Positions 16,900 through 26,171 of a stretch of DNA of 64,000 nucleotides are shown one piece after another (the first letter of the stretch is position 1; each line of letters opens with the position of its first letter). The translations under genes were made by a program, and so were the position numbers. The notes beneath the pieces are model-generated. The model was not told the DNA's origin. It was given only the letters and a program-made list of their open reading frames with translations, and did no database searches. Origin of the DNA: Xanthomonas fragariae (lineage in GTDB: Bacteria; Pseudomonadota; Gammaproteobacteria; Xanthomonadales; Xanthomonadaceae); the NCBI RefSeq assembly GCF_017603965.1, contig NZ_CP071955.1, positions 310,001 through 374,000 of the forward strand, written 5' to 3'.

Positions 16900-18801
16900 T
16901 TACGCCACCTGACTGCGCCGCGCGCGCTCCAGATGCACCAGCAGCAGCGACATCGCCGCTGGCGTCATGCCCGGAATGCGCTGCGCCTGGCCGATGCTTT
17001 GTGGGCGCACGCGTTCAAGTTTCTGCTGCACTTCGATCGACAGGCCGCGCACGCTGGCATAATTGAAACCATCGGGAATCGGTGTGGTTTCATGCCGTTG
17101 CTGACGAGCGATATCGTCGCGCTGACGCTCCAGATAACCGGCGTATTTGGTACCGATTTCGACCTGCTCTGCCACCTGTGCGTCTTCCACGCCCGGCCCC
17201 AGCGTCGGAACCTGCATCAATGCCGCGTAGTTCAGCTCCGGGCGTTTGATGAGATCCAGCACGTTGGTTTCGCGGCTGACCTCCACGCCCAGCGTCTCGG
17301 CCACTTCGCGCCCCAAGGCATTGCCTGGTGTCGCCCATAGCGCCGACAAACGCGCGCTTTCGCGCTGTACGGCTTCCTGCTTGGCCGAAAACCGCGCCCA
17401 GCGTGCATCGTCGACCAGACCCATCGCGCGCGCCACGCCGGTCAGACGTGCATCGGCATTGTCCTCGCGCAGTTGCAACCGGTACTCGGCGCGGCTGGTG
17501 AACATGCGATATGGCTCTGTGGTGCCGTGGGTGATCAGATCGTCCACCAGCACGCCCAGATAGGCTTGGTCGCGACGCGGCGACCATGCCGGCAACGCCT
17601 GCACACGACGGGCCGCGTTGAGGCCGGCCAGCAATCCCTGTGCGGCGGCTTCCTCGTAACCGGTGGTGCCGTTGATCTGCCCGGCGAAGAACAGCCCGCC
17701 CACCGCCTTGGTTTCCAGCGAGGCCTTGAGCCCGCGCGGATCGAAGAAATCGTATTCGATCGCGTAGCCGGGGCGGGTGATATGCGCCTGCGCAAATCCG
17801 TGGATCGAGCGCACCAATGCCAGTTGCACATCGAACGGCAGCGAGGTGGAGATGCCGTTGGGATAGATCTCGGTCACCTCCAGGCCTTCGGGCTCGACGA
17901 AGATCTGGTGGCTGGTCTTGTCGGCAAAGCGCACCACCTTGTCTTCGATCGACGGGCAATAGCGCGGGCCGATGCCTTCGATCTGCCCCGAGTACAGCGG
18001 CGAGCGATGCAGTGCGCTGCGGATGATGGCGTGGGTCTGCTCGGTGGTGTGGGTGATCCAGCAGCTGACCTGACGCGGGTGGTCGCTACGTTGGCCCATG
18101 AACGACATCACCGGCAACGGGTCGTCGCCCGGTTGTTCGTGCATGACGCTGTAGTGGAGCGTGCGCCCGTCGATACGCGGCGGCGTGCCGGTCTTGAGCC
18201 GGTCGATCGCAAATGCCCGCTCGCGCAGGCGCGCGGCCAGCGTGGTGGCTGGCGGGTCACCCATGCGCCCGGCTGCATATTGGGTCTGGCCGACATGGAT
18301 CTTGCCGGCCAGAAAGGTACCGGCGGTCAGCACCACCGAGGTCGCTTCGAAGCGCAGCCCGGTTTGGGTCATCACGCCACGAACGCTGTCGCCCTCGGCC
18401 GCGTTGTGGATGATCAGGTCGTCCACCGCCGCCTGGAACACGTTCAGGTTGGGCTGCGCCTCGACAACGCAGCGGATCGCATTCCGGTACAGATTGCGGT
18501 CGGCCTGGCAGCGCGTGGCCCGCACCGCCGGACCCTTGGAGGCATTGAGCGTGCGCCATTGAATGCCGGCCAGATCAGCCGCGCGTGCCATCGCTCCGCC
18601 CAGCGCGTCGATTTCCTTGACCAGATGCCCCTTGCCGATCCCGCCGATGGCTGGGTTGCAGCTCATCGCGCCCACCGTCTCGATGTTATGGGTCAGCAGC
18701 AAGGTGCGGGCGCCAGTGCGCGCGGAAGCCAGCGCGGCCTCGGTGCCGGCATGGCCGCCGCCGATCACGATGACGTCGTAGCGATAAAAAGAGTCGGACA
18801 T
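16900..18801 (-). CDS. mnmG: tRNA uridine-5-carboxymethylaminomethyl modification enzyme MnmG (GidA)
   Basis: This 633-residue FAD protein is full length for the family. With MnmE it installs the 5-carboxymethylaminomethyl group on wobble U34 of certain tRNAs. The FAD motif [12 protein letters not shown] lies at 11-22, [22 protein letters not shown] is the family signature, and [10 protein letters not shown] and [17 protein letters not shown] are conserved. The C-terminal MnmE/tRNA-binding helical region is present to the end. No mnmE is in the window. Confidence 0.98.
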   Translation of the reverse strand: MSDSFYRYDVIVIGGGHAGTEAALASARTGARTLLLTHNIETVGAMSCNPAIGGIGKGHLVKEIDALGGAMARAADLAGIQWRTLNASKGPAVRATRCQADRNLYRNAIRCVVEAQPNLNVFQAAVDDLIIHNAAEGDSVRGVMTQTGLRFEATSVVLTAGTFLAGKIHVGQTQYAAGRMGDPPATTLAARLRERAFAIDRLKTGTPPRIDGRTLHYSVMHEQPGDDPLPVMSFMGQRSDHPRQVSCWITHTTEQTHAIIRSALHRSPLYSGQIEGIGPRYCPSIEDKVVRFADKTSHQIFVEPEGLEVTEIYPNGISTSLPFDVQLALVRSIHGFAQAHITRPGYAIEYDFFDPRGLKASLETKAVGGLFFAGQINGTTGYEEAAAQGLLAGLNAARRVQALPAWSPRRDQAYLGVLVDDLITHGTTEPYRMFTSRAEYRLQLREDNADARLTGVARAMGLVDDARWARFSAKQEAVQRESARLSALWATPGNALGREVAETLGVEVSRETNVLDLIKRPELNYAALMQVPTLGPGVEDAQVAEQVEIGTKYAGYLERQRDDIARQQRHETTPIPDGFNYASVRGLSIEVQQKLERVRPQSIGQAQRIPGMTPAAMSLLLVHLERARRSQVA

Positions 18802-19397
18802 GGACGTGGGAAGTAGTAAGGAGGAAAACGGCCGCGGAAGTATCGACTGAAAGGCGCTTGCGGGCCACCAATTGGATAAAAACGCGATGGAAATCGCACT
18901 TCAGAGTACTCGCACTCAAGTTGGCGTGTTTAGTGCGGATACCCCTATCGCACCCAATCGTGGCATTGCGACATGGGCGCACAGGCTGGAATTGGAACAG
19001 GGGCCAGCCGCGCGTGCGATGGGGTAGCGTAAGGATCGGTAGTCGGGGGACTACCGATCCTTATTTTTTTCTGCGATTCGGCGCCGCCGCCGGTGTTTTC
19101 TCACCAGGTTAATGCTTGCAGAGTTTGCACCGCGACACCACGACAAAAACATAAAGCCCCGCATGCCGTGGCTTTATGCATTCAAGGCGCCGATATCCGA
19201 CAGGGCCGGAACAGGGGGGATCCAGATTTACCTGTCGGACATCGACATAAGTCTGTCAGTACATAAGTCGGTCAATGAGGCGGGCTTGGTCAAAAAGTAA
19301 CGTAGCGGACACAGCACGGCATCTAGTTTGAGACCTGGTGCTGGCTGAACGCAAGCCCCCAATTTCTTCATCCGTGTGCTGCATCGCAGTCAGCTAC
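18802..19397. other. Intergenic region with an isolated strong terminator
   Basis: No protein-coding gene is supported between mnmG and the lipoprotein gene, both on the minus strand. The only clear structure is the hairpin and T-run at 19031-19070, which terminates plus-strand transcripts. No plus-strand gene lies in front of it, so a small RNA is possible between about 18900 and 19070. The part from 19071 to 19397 holds nothing I can name. Confidence 0.5.
19031..19070 (+). terminator. Strong intrinsic terminator, plus strand
   Basis: AAGGATCGGTAGTC and GACTACCGATCCTT form a perfect 14-bp stem around GGGG, followed by ATTTTTTT. The minus strand has no T-run on its 3' side, so the terminator works only for plus-strand transcription. 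Confidence 0.85.
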
Positions 19398-19871
19398 TCA
19401 GGGAATCTGCTCGCCAGTGTTGCGTGGTGCCGTTTGCCGTTGGATCTCCCGGATCACCCGCGGTGGAGCTCCAATGCGTGGCGGTGGCCGCAACGGCGGA
19501 GCCTCGGTCGCCGGTAGGCGATTTGACTGTTTCGGGCGCGGACCATCGGGACGAGGACTGTTGTTGAACGAACCGTTTGGTCGTGAAGGTCGGTAATGCG
19601 GACGGCGGTCGCTCGGCGGGTAGTAGTAGCCACCGCCACCGCGGTAGACCAGATACACCGGGTAGTCATACAAGCCGATCGAGCCCGCGCCGTATTCATA
19701 CGGAACCCCGTACGGGCTGCCGTAGGAATAAGGAGAGTAATCGGGCGGATAGCGATACTGTACAGCAGGAGCACCACGGTAATAGCCGCCCGACCCACCG
19801 CCAGCGTAGTCATAGGTTGCGCAGCCGCTCAGGGCCATAAGCCCGGCGGCGAAGATCAGACGTAATTTCAT
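19398..19871 (-). CDS. Small Tyr/Gly/Pro-rich lipoprotein
   Basis: This 157-residue protein has a type II signal peptide with lipobox LSGC (Cys17), so it is probably anchored in a membrane facing the periplasm. The mature part is low-complexity: Tyr/Gly/Pro-rich to about residue 90, then Pro/Arg-rich and basic. No enzymatic domain is visible and no function can be assigned. It is divergent from the dehydratase gene at 20030. Confidence 0.75.
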   Translation of the reverse strand: MKLRLIFAAGLMALSGCATYDYAGGGSGGYYRGAPAVQYRYPPDYSPYSYGSPYGVPYEYGAGSIGLYDYPVYLVYRGGGGYYYPPSDRRPHYRPSRPNGSFNNSPRPDGPRPKQSNRLPATEAPPLRPPPRIGAPPRVIREIQRQTAPRNTGEQIP

Positions 19872-20029
19872 GGATAAGGGGCTCCTGCAACCATGCTCTC
19901 ACTTTCGAACCGATGTATTGAATCGGTCCTTAACTGTGCGGCAATGTGGCGCTTTTTCGTCGATCCCGCATGCGCGGGCACTGTGCGTGCGACCCGTGGA
20001 GAGTTAAGGGATACGTTAATCTTGCAGGC

Positions 20030-20989
20030 ATGATCGACCCGGTCTCTGTTACGCATTCCGACGTCCTGCAAGCCGCTGCGCGCATTGCGCCGCACTGCGC
20101 GCCGACACCGTTGCTGACCTCCCACAGCCTGGATGCACTCAGCGGTGCGCAGTTGATCTTCAAGGCAGAGCATCTGCAGCGCAGCGGTGCCTTCAAGTTC
20201 CGCGGCGCCTGCAACGCGGTATGGTCGTTGCCAACCGAGCTCGCTGCACGCGGCGTAGTCACGCATTCATCGGGCAACCACGGCGCCGCGCTGGCGCTCG
20301 CCGCGCGCAGCCGTGGCATCGGTTGCCATGTGGTGGTACCCAAGGGTGCGGTGGCGGCCAAATTGGCCAATATCTCCCGGCACGGCCCCACGCTGTGGCG
20401 GTGCGCCCCGACCATCGCCGCGCGCGAGCAGCTGTGCGCCGAGGTTCAGGCCAGCAGCAGCGTGGCGATAGTGCATCCATACACCGACCCTGCAGTCATC
20501 GCAGGGCAGGGCACTGCCACATTGGAGCTGCTGCATCAGAGCGGCGGACTCGACGTCCTGGTGGCACCGGTCGGCGGCGGTGGGCTGGCGGTCGGTGCGG
20601 CGCTGGCGCTGCAGTGCATGCCTGGTTGCGAACTGGTGCTGGCCGAGCCGAGCGGTGCGGCCGATACCGCGCGGTCGTTGGCGGCCGGCGAGCGGCTGGT
20701 CGACTTCGTGCCGGACACCATCTGCGACGGTCTGCGCGGCACTTTTGGTGCGCCGAACTTCGCGCTGCTGCAGGCTGCCGGTGCACAGGTCATTACGGTG
20801 GACGATGCCGCGGTGGTGTCGGCCATGCGGCTGATCTGGCAGATTCTCAAACAGGTGGTGGAGCCGTCGTCGGCGATTACTCTGGCTGCGGTGCTGGCTG
20901 ACCCGGCGCGTTTCGCCGGGCGCCGGGTCGGACTGATCCTGTCCGGGGGCAACGTCGATCTGGACGCGCTGCCGTGGGCCGCGGCGTGA
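20030..20989 (+). CDS. PLP-dependent serine/threonine dehydratase or racemase family protein
   Basis: The 319-residue protein belongs to fold-type II PLP enzymes. The PLP lysine is in GAFKFRGA, SSGNHGAALALAA forms the phosphate/substrate loop, and VGGGGLAVG and LSGGNVD are the tetra-Gly loop and C-terminal pyridine-binding motif. The length fits single-domain threo-3-hydroxyaspartate or L-serine/threonine dehydratases and serine racemases; no ACT regulatory domain is present, arguing against biosynthetic IlvA. The ATG at 20030 gives the usual short N-terminus; an upstream ATG at 19946 adds an unrelated extension. The next gene overlaps by four bases, so translation is coupled. Confidence 0.85.
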   Translation: MIDPVSVTHSDVLQAAARIAPHCAPTPLLTSHSLDALSGAQLIFKAEHLQRSGAFKFRGACNAVWSLPTELAARGVVTHSSGNHGAALALAARSRGIGCHVVVPKGAVAAKLANISRHGPTLWRCAPTIAAREQLCAEVQASSSVAIVHPYTDPAVIAGQGTATLELLHQSGGLDVLVAPVGGGGLAVGAALALQCMPGCELVLAEPSGAADTARSLAAGERLVDFVPDTICDGLRGTFGAPNFALLQAAGAQVITVDDAAVVSAMRLIWQILKQVVEPSSAITLAAVLADPARFAGRRVGLILSGGNVDLDALPWAAA

Positions 20990-21591
20990 GCAGGCGGTCG
21001 CGCGGAATTTGCCTGTTGGGCTGGTGTTGGCGGTTGTGCATGCTGGCCCTGATTTGGCTGGTGGGCGTGGCGGGCTGGATCGTCTTCATCGGCGACCGCG
21101 ACCAGGCCGCGCCGGCCGACGTGATTATCGTGCTGGGCGCGGCGGCCTACGACGCGCGCCCGTCGCCGGTGTTCGAGGAGCGCATCCGGCATGCGCTGGA
21201 TCTGTACGCGCAGGGCTACGCGCCACGGATGTTGTTCACCGGTGGCTTCGGCCATGGCGCGCGCTTTGCCGAGTCGCAGGTGGCCCGCCGCTATGCGCTG
21301 CGCCATGGCATCCCGCCAGAAGCAATCGTGATCGAAACGGTCTCCCGCACCACCCGGCAAAACCTGGAGCAGGCCCGCACGCTGATGGCGCGCCACGGCA
21401 TGCACCGGGCGATCATCGTCAGCGACCCGCTGCACATGGCGCGCGCACTGCGGCTGAGCCAGGAGCTGGGCGTGGATGCGCTGGCCTCGTCCACTCCCAG
21501 CACGCGCTTTCGCAGCTTCCATACCAGCTGGCGTTTCCTGTTGCAGGAGGTTTATTTCTTCCACCGCGATCTGTTGGTGCAAGGATCCTGA
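20986..21591 (+). CDS. DUF218/YdcF-like membrane-anchored protein
   Basis: About 201 residues starting at a GTG that overlaps the preceding stop codon (GTGA). One N-terminal membrane segment (about residues 8-36) precedes a DUF218 domain with DVIIVLGAAAYDARPSP, FTGGFG, SRTTRQNLEQA and VSDPLHMARA. The family includes SanA and YdcF, linked to envelope functions. The catalytic role is not settled. A GTG at 20974 is an alternative start. Confidence 0.85.
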   Translation: MSRRSRGICLLGWCWRLCMLALIWLVGVAGWIVFIGDRDQAAPADVIIVLGAAAYDARPSPVFEERIRHALDLYAQGYAPRMLFTGGFGHGARFAESQVARRYALRHGIPPEAIVIETVSRTTRQNLEQARTLMARHGMHRAIIVSDPLHMARALRLSQELGVDALASSTPSTRFRSFHTSWRFLLQEVYFFHRDLLVQGS

Positions 21592-21624
21592 TAGCGGGCC
21601 TATGATGCGGCTTTCACAGCGGCA

Positions 21625-21750
21625 GGTTCGAGCGCGCGCAATCGACAACGCGCCAACGGCCTTGTCCAGGCCTACTACGAGGCATTCAACCGTGGCGATT
21701 GGGGCGGCATGGTAGCGTTCCTGGCCGACGACTATGTGGTGCCGGGTCGA
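21625..21750 (+). pseudogene. N-terminal fragment of an NTF2/SnoaL-like gene
   Basis: The frame reads NGLVQAYYEAFNRGDWGGMVAFLADD, the typical N-terminus of a SnoaL-like (NTF2-fold) protein. It then changes abruptly at about 21746 to unrelated sequence. No good start codon remains. The joined DNA (CGATTTTGAGTAGCGCC and following) looks like an insertion-sequence end, possibly of IS21 type, but this is uncertain. Confidence 0.6.
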
Positions 21751-21884
21751 CGCCCCCCGATTTTGAGTAGCGCCCCAGTTTGGAGTCCAATTCCCTACCC
21801 CAAGGAGATTGAAGGAGCGCGCTGGCGCGCGATGTGGCGTTACCGGCAACGCCTCATCGCGCTCCTGCAAAGCTGGTCTTGGCG

Positions 21885-22790
21885 TTACAGCAACACGATT
21901 CCGACCAACACCAGGATGAAGATGCTCCACTTGAGCACCTGGTATAGCGGGTTGTTGCGCTCCTTCAGCGCCTTGGCCTTTAGACGTCCGGCGTAGAAAT
22001 AATGGAATACGCGATTGATGCCGCCGGTCTTGTCGCCTTCCTGGTTGGGTGAGGCACCGGCCGAGAGCAGGCTACGGCCGACGAAGCGGTTCACCGCGGC
22101 GGCCCAGCGCCAGCGCATTGGGCGCTCGATGTCGCAGAACAGGATGATGCGGTCCTGGTCGGTGTCGTTGCGCGCGTAGTGGATGTAGGTTTCGTCGAAT
22201 ATGGTCCATTCGCCATCGCGCCAGCTGTGGCGTTGACCGTCAACATCGATGAAGCAACGGTCGTCGTTGGGTGTAACCAGGCCCAGGTGCAGACGCATGG
22301 AACCGGCGAACGGGTCGCGGTGCGGGCGTAACTCGCTGCCTGGCGGCAATTGGGCGAACATTGCCGCCTTCACTGTCGGGATGGCGTGCAGCAGCGCGGT
22401 GGTCTGCGGGCACAACTCTGCCGCCGACGGGTGCGCGGTGCCGTACCACTTCAGATAGAAGCGCTTCCAACCACGGCGAAAAAAGGAATTGAAGCCGATG
22501 TCGGTATAGCCGTCGGCGGCGCGGATCTTCTGCATCTGCCGCAGCCGCAAGGCCTCATCGCGGATCAGCGACCAGTTGGCGCGCAACGGCGCCAGTTCCG
22601 GAAATTCTTTGCAAGGATCGATAAACGGCGTAGTCGGCACCCGTGAGCACAGATACATCAACGTGTTGATCGGTGCCATGAAGGTGGAATGGTCCAGCAG
22701 CTGCCGGCTAAGCCGGTGCCGCACGCGACCGCGGTAATGGATGTACAGCGCCGATGCGATGAACAGCGCGATGATGAGCCACTTGAACAT
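21885..22790 (-). CDS. lpxO: Lipid A 2-hydroxylase-like aspartyl/asparaginyl beta-hydroxylase
   Basis: This 301-residue protein has an N-terminal membrane segment (residues 1-17), a second hydrophobic segment at the extreme C-terminus, and between them an aspartyl/asparaginyl beta-hydroxylase domain. The iron ligands appear as His157-Arg-Asp159 in LRPHRDPF and His204 in ETYIHYARN. LpxO uses Fe(II), oxygen and 2-oxoglutarate to hydroxylate a lipid A acyl chain at the inner membrane. The family assignment is firm; the exact substrate is inferred. The ATG at 22790 places the membrane anchor at the N-terminus. Confidence 0.85.
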   Translation of the reverse strand: MFKWLIIALFIASALYIHYRGRVRHRLSRQLLDHSTFMAPINTLMYLCSRVPTTPFIDPCKEFPELAPLRANWSLIRDEALRLRQMQKIRAADGYTDIGFNSFFRRGWKRFYLKWYGTAHPSAAELCPQTTALLHAIPTVKAAMFAQLPPGSELRPHRDPFAGSMRLHLGLVTPNDDRCFIDVDGQRHSWRDGEWTIFDETYIHYARNDTDQDRIILFCDIERPMRWRWAAAVNRFVGRSLLSAGASPNQEGDKTGGINRVFHYFYAGRLKAKALKERNNPLYQVLKWSIFILVLVGIVLL

Positions 22791-23044
22791 GGGGAGGCCG
22801 ATTGGGGAGCGGGAGACGCAAACGTAGGGGCGGCGACCGAAAACCGCGGCGCTCACCGTCGCGGCGTGCGGTGCCACTCCAGTCGGGGGGAGAGCAAGGC
22901 AAGCCGTCACAGGGGGTGCGGCTGTCAATTACCGAATTCTAGCAAGTGTCGCTGTCGAGTCTGTCCGATCGGCATTAGCGTGGGTCCAATACTTCGTGTC
23001 TCACCGGTACCGGCTGCGTCGCGATCGGCGATTTGCATCGCCGC

Positions 23045-23929
23045 TCAGTCGATCCGGCGGCGGATCGGGATCGAGGCCAACGGTATGCTGGCGATGTCGT
23101 GTCCATGTTCGCGGATGGGCGCACCCGGCGTCGGCGCCCAGGCGTGGGCGTAGATCACTTCCCAGGAACTGGGCAGGGCGCCATCCGGGCGTCGTAACGG
23201 TTCGTAGGCGGCGCTGGCCGCAGCAAAGCGGCCACGTCCGGTCAGGGTGGCGCGGCGGTTGCTGAGCGCGTTGGTGGCGCCCATCGCACGCAGTTCGCGC
23301 ATCAGGGCGGGCAGGTCGTTGTAGGTGAGCGTGAACAGGTCGCGGTCCAGCACCGGGTCACGGAAGCCGGACATCAGCAAGGCGTCACCGAACTGGGCGA
23401 TCGGCGGAAAGCGGCTGACGTGCGGGGCGGTGTCGGCCTGCGCGAAGGCCTCGCGCAGTTCGATCAGCGTCTGCGGGCCGAAGGTGGAGCACAGCAAAAG
23501 CCCGCCCGGTCGCAGCGCGCGGCGGAAGCCTGCGAATACCGCCGGCAGGTCTTCCACCCACTGCAGGCATAGATTGCTGAAGATCACATCTACGCTGCCA
23601 TCGGCAATGGGCAGTGCGCGTGCATCGGCGCATACCTGCGCGAATGGCTTCCACCAACCGGCTGCCTTGCGCGCCTGGTGCAGCATCGGCATGGCCTGAT
23701 CCAGCGCGATGACCTGGGCCTTGGGCCAGCGCTTGTTGATTGCGCTGCTGGCATGGCCCGGGCCGGCGCCCACATCCAGCACCACCTTGGGAATCTGCTC
23801 GCCCAGGTAGTCGAGCGATTCGAGCAGGCGCGTTTCCGCTTCGCGCTGTAGCGCGGCGGCGGCGAGATAGCTGCTGGCGGCACGCGCAAAGGCGCGCCGG
23901 ACGTGGCGGGGGTCGAGAGTACTGTTCAT
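23045..23929 (-). CDS. bioC: Malonyl-[acyl-carrier-protein] O-methyltransferase
   Basis: The 294-residue SAM-dependent methyltransferase has the class I motif VVLDVGAGPGHAS and SVDVIFSNLCLQWVEDL, which is highly typical of BioC. BioC methylates malonyl-ACP to start pimelate synthesis for biotin. It lies on the same strand as bioH, bioF and bioB. The ATG at 23929 gives the family N-terminus (DPRHVRRAFARAASSY). Confidence 0.92.
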   Translation of the reverse strand: MNSTLDPRHVRRAFARAASSYLAAAALQREAETRLLESLDYLGEQIPKVVLDVGAGPGHASSAINKRWPKAQVIALDQAMPMLHQARKAAGWWKPFAQVCADARALPIADGSVDVIFSNLCLQWVEDLPAVFAGFRRALRPGGLLLCSTFGPQTLIELREAFAQADTAPHVSRFPPIAQFGDALLMSGFRDPVLDRDLFTLTYNDLPALMRELRAMGATNALSNRRATLTGRGRFAAASAAYEPLRRPDGALPSSWEVIYAHAWAPTPGAPIREHGHDIASIPLASIPIRRRID

Positions 23930-24134
23930 TAGAGGCGTTATTGTCGCCGCTGCGCGCGGCGGAGGGAATCGATGTGTTGCGCAGGCCCACCACCATGCAT
24001 CCGGTGGGTCTGGAGGTAGTTGCTGTGGCGCGCCACCGGCCACCAACGCATCTCATCCCAAAGTGCACAACACGCTCTCTAATGGCGCAAATCGCGGAAC
24101 GATCCCCAGCTGAAGGTGCCGATGCTGACCATGA

Positions 24135-24794
24135 TCAACACCAACACCAACACCGGTTGCAGGCGACAGGGCCGGTGGCGTGGAATGCAACTGCGTGCGC
24201 ACACGCAACTTCTAGAAGGTACCTGGATAGCTGCCAGCTGCCGCCATCGATCAGCAGGTTCTGCCCGGTGATATAGGTGGCCTGAGCGCTGCACAGAAAC
24301 GCGCAGGCTGCGCTGAACTCGTCCGGCTCGCCGAAGCGCCTGGCCGGAATGCCTGCACGCTTGCGCTCGGCGACGTCTTCGGCTGTGCTGCTTTGTTGTT
24401 GTGCGATGGCGGCGAAATTGCCGCGCAGCCGGTCGGTGGCGAACTGGCCGGGCAGCTTGGCGTCCAATGCGCGCAGCCGATCCTAGCGCTCCCACTGGCG
24501 GAAATCGCCAGGCGGCGGACCACTGGTGGTGTTGATCAGGATGTCCACCTGCGGGCAGGCGGCGAGCGCGTCGGTGCGCCCTTGCGGTGTGGCGATGTAG
24601 GCCACCGCGCTGCGCACCTCGCCTGCACCCGGAAGCGCACGCAGCGCGTCGGCAGCCTGTTCCAATGCATCGCGGCCACGCGCCACGATCACCACCTCGA
24701 CGCCTTCGCTGACCAATGTGCGTGCACAGCCCAATCTCCAACCTTTGCTAGCGGCGCACGCCAATGCCCGACGTCCGGCGATTCCTAAATCCAT
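24135..24794 (-). pseudogene. Decayed short-chain dehydrogenase/reductase
   Basis: The gene opens with the SDR N-terminus (GIAGRRALACAASKGWRLG), then VEVVIVARGRDALE and VDILINTTSGPP. After QWER an in-frame TAG (24483-24485) ends translation. The frame then continues as LRALDAKLPGQFATDRLRG, which lacks about 60 family residues including the catalytic YxxxK region, so there is an internal deletion. Near the 3' end a 7-bp tandem repeat (GGCAGCTGGCAGCT) shifts the frame after LLIDGGS. Three lesions make loss of function near certain. It lies inside the biotin block between bioC and bioH. Confidence 0.85.
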
Positions 24795-24838
24795 GCGTTT
24801 CTCCCTCGATCATCGATGCCGCACGATCGGTGCTCTGC

Positions 24839-25600
24839 TCAAGGCAGGGACGCAACGAAGCGTTGCAGTGCCTCGGCGACCTGCTCGGCGTGGCCGAGAA
24901 ACGGTGCGTGACCGCCGCCGGTAATGGTGAGTGCCTGCGCCTGCGGAGCCAGCGCAGCAGCAGCATGCACGCCGGCGGCCGGGACCAGGCGATCGCGTTG
25001 TCCGGCAATCCACAGACTGGGGCGTGCAAGCTGTTGGAGTGCGCGGCGCAGGTCGGTGCGTTCCAGCAGGCTCAGGCCTTGTTGCAATGCCTCGGCAGCC
25101 GGTTCGCCGCGCGCAGTGAGCGTTTCGCGCAGGCTGCGCAACTCGGAGCGTGCGTGTGCCGAGCCCATCGTGTCCAGCGCAATAAAACGCTCCAGCGTGC
25201 CGTGAAAATCACGCAATAAGTCTTGGCCGAATTGCACGAATATGTCGCGTTCGACCGCATCGAGCCAATCGTTGCCTTTTACGAAGCGCGGGGTGGCCGC
25301 GATCATCGCCAGCCCACGCACCTGCGGTTGGGTGGCTGCGGCATGCAGCGCGAACAATCCGCCCAGCGACCAGCCGATCCACACCGCTGGCGGTATCGCC
25401 GCGGCGATTTCCGCGACCACGTACGGCAGTGCCAGCGGCGTGCTGTCCTCGCGGCTGAAACCGTGCCCAGGCAGATCCACCAGATGCACTTGATAGTGCG
25501 GTGTCAGGCGCTCCACCAGCGGTGCGAATACGCCGCCATGCAGTGCCCAACCGTGCAGAAAAACCAGCGCAGGCCCTTGGCCGATGACATCGATATGCAT
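24839..25600 (-). CDS. bioH: Pimeloyl-[acyl-carrier protein] methyl ester esterase
   Basis: This 253-residue alpha/beta hydrolase has the nucleophile elbow GWSLGG, oxyanion segment FLHGWALHGG, an acid in GQRDRLVP and catalytic His in GGGHAPFL. BioH releases pimeloyl-ACP by hydrolysing its methyl ester, ending the BioC-BioH route. The ATG at 25600 was chosen because the beta-strand HIDVIGQGPALVFLHG starts the family domain. Confidence 0.92.
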   Translation of the reverse strand: MHIDVIGQGPALVFLHGWALHGGVFAPLVERLTPHYQVHLVDLPGHGFSREDSTPLALPYVVAEIAAAIPPAVWIGWSLGGLFALHAAATQPQVRGLAMIAATPRFVKGNDWLDAVERDIFVQFGQDLLRDFHGTLERFIALDTMGSAHARSELRSLRETLTARGEPAAEALQQGLSLLERTDLRRALQQLARPSLWIAGQRDRLVPAAGVHAAAALAPQAQALTITGGGHAPFLGHAEQVAEALQRFVASLP

Positions 25601-25639
25601 GCGGGGATTGTCGCTGATTGTCGCTGACCGGCGCATGGG

Positions 25640-26031
25640 TCAGTGCGTGTGGGTCGATGTGTCTTGCGTCAGCGCGTGGAGCTTGCGCGTAGCGCGCCGA
25701 TCTTCGGTGCGTGCCAGTCCCATTGCGTATGCGCATAATCGCGCCAACATCAACGGTCCGGCCAGCGCCAGCGGCGTGCATGCCGCGCGGCGATCGCGGC
25801 GGCCATCCCTTCCGGATCGAATCCATCCCACACGCTGGCCATGCTGCGCAAATCGCCGATCAACAGCGGATGCACCGCGTACGACACCATCGTGCGCAGT
25901 TGCGCCAGCGGGAATGGAGAGGCGGCCAAGATCTGCATAATGCTGTCGTGCTGGTTGTCGCATCCGCTGTCCAGATACAGCGGCAACAAGGCTTCCCGCA
26001 CGCGGCGTTGTGCTGGTGTGGGTGTCGTCAT
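25640..26031 (-). pseudogene. Frameshifted small conserved hypothetical gene
   Basis: From the ATG at 26031 the frame reads TPAQRRVREALLPLYLDSG and on to FDPEGMAAAIAARHA, where it ends at a stop near 25750. Another frame continues naturally as PLALAGPLMLARLCAYAMGL and runs to 25640. A single missing base near 25777 would join them into a protein of about 130 residues. It may be a true mutation or a sequencing error. No function is recognised. Confidence 0.55.
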
Positions 26032-26171
26032 GTTTGGAATGGCTAACGACACGTCAGCGATGAGCTTTCAGGTGAGCGCATGTGGTGCGCAGGGACTGCA
26101 TGGAGGGACCATGTCGCCTCGATACCGTTGCACCGCGCTCGCCCGCTGCGCTGTCGTTCTGACAGTCGTCC

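Noticed and set aside
24079..24160. Small membrane protein ending at 24079 on the minus strand
   Set aside because: A hydrophobic stretch (LQPVLVLVLIMVSIGTFSWG) is present but has no start codon or family; it may be a remnant.
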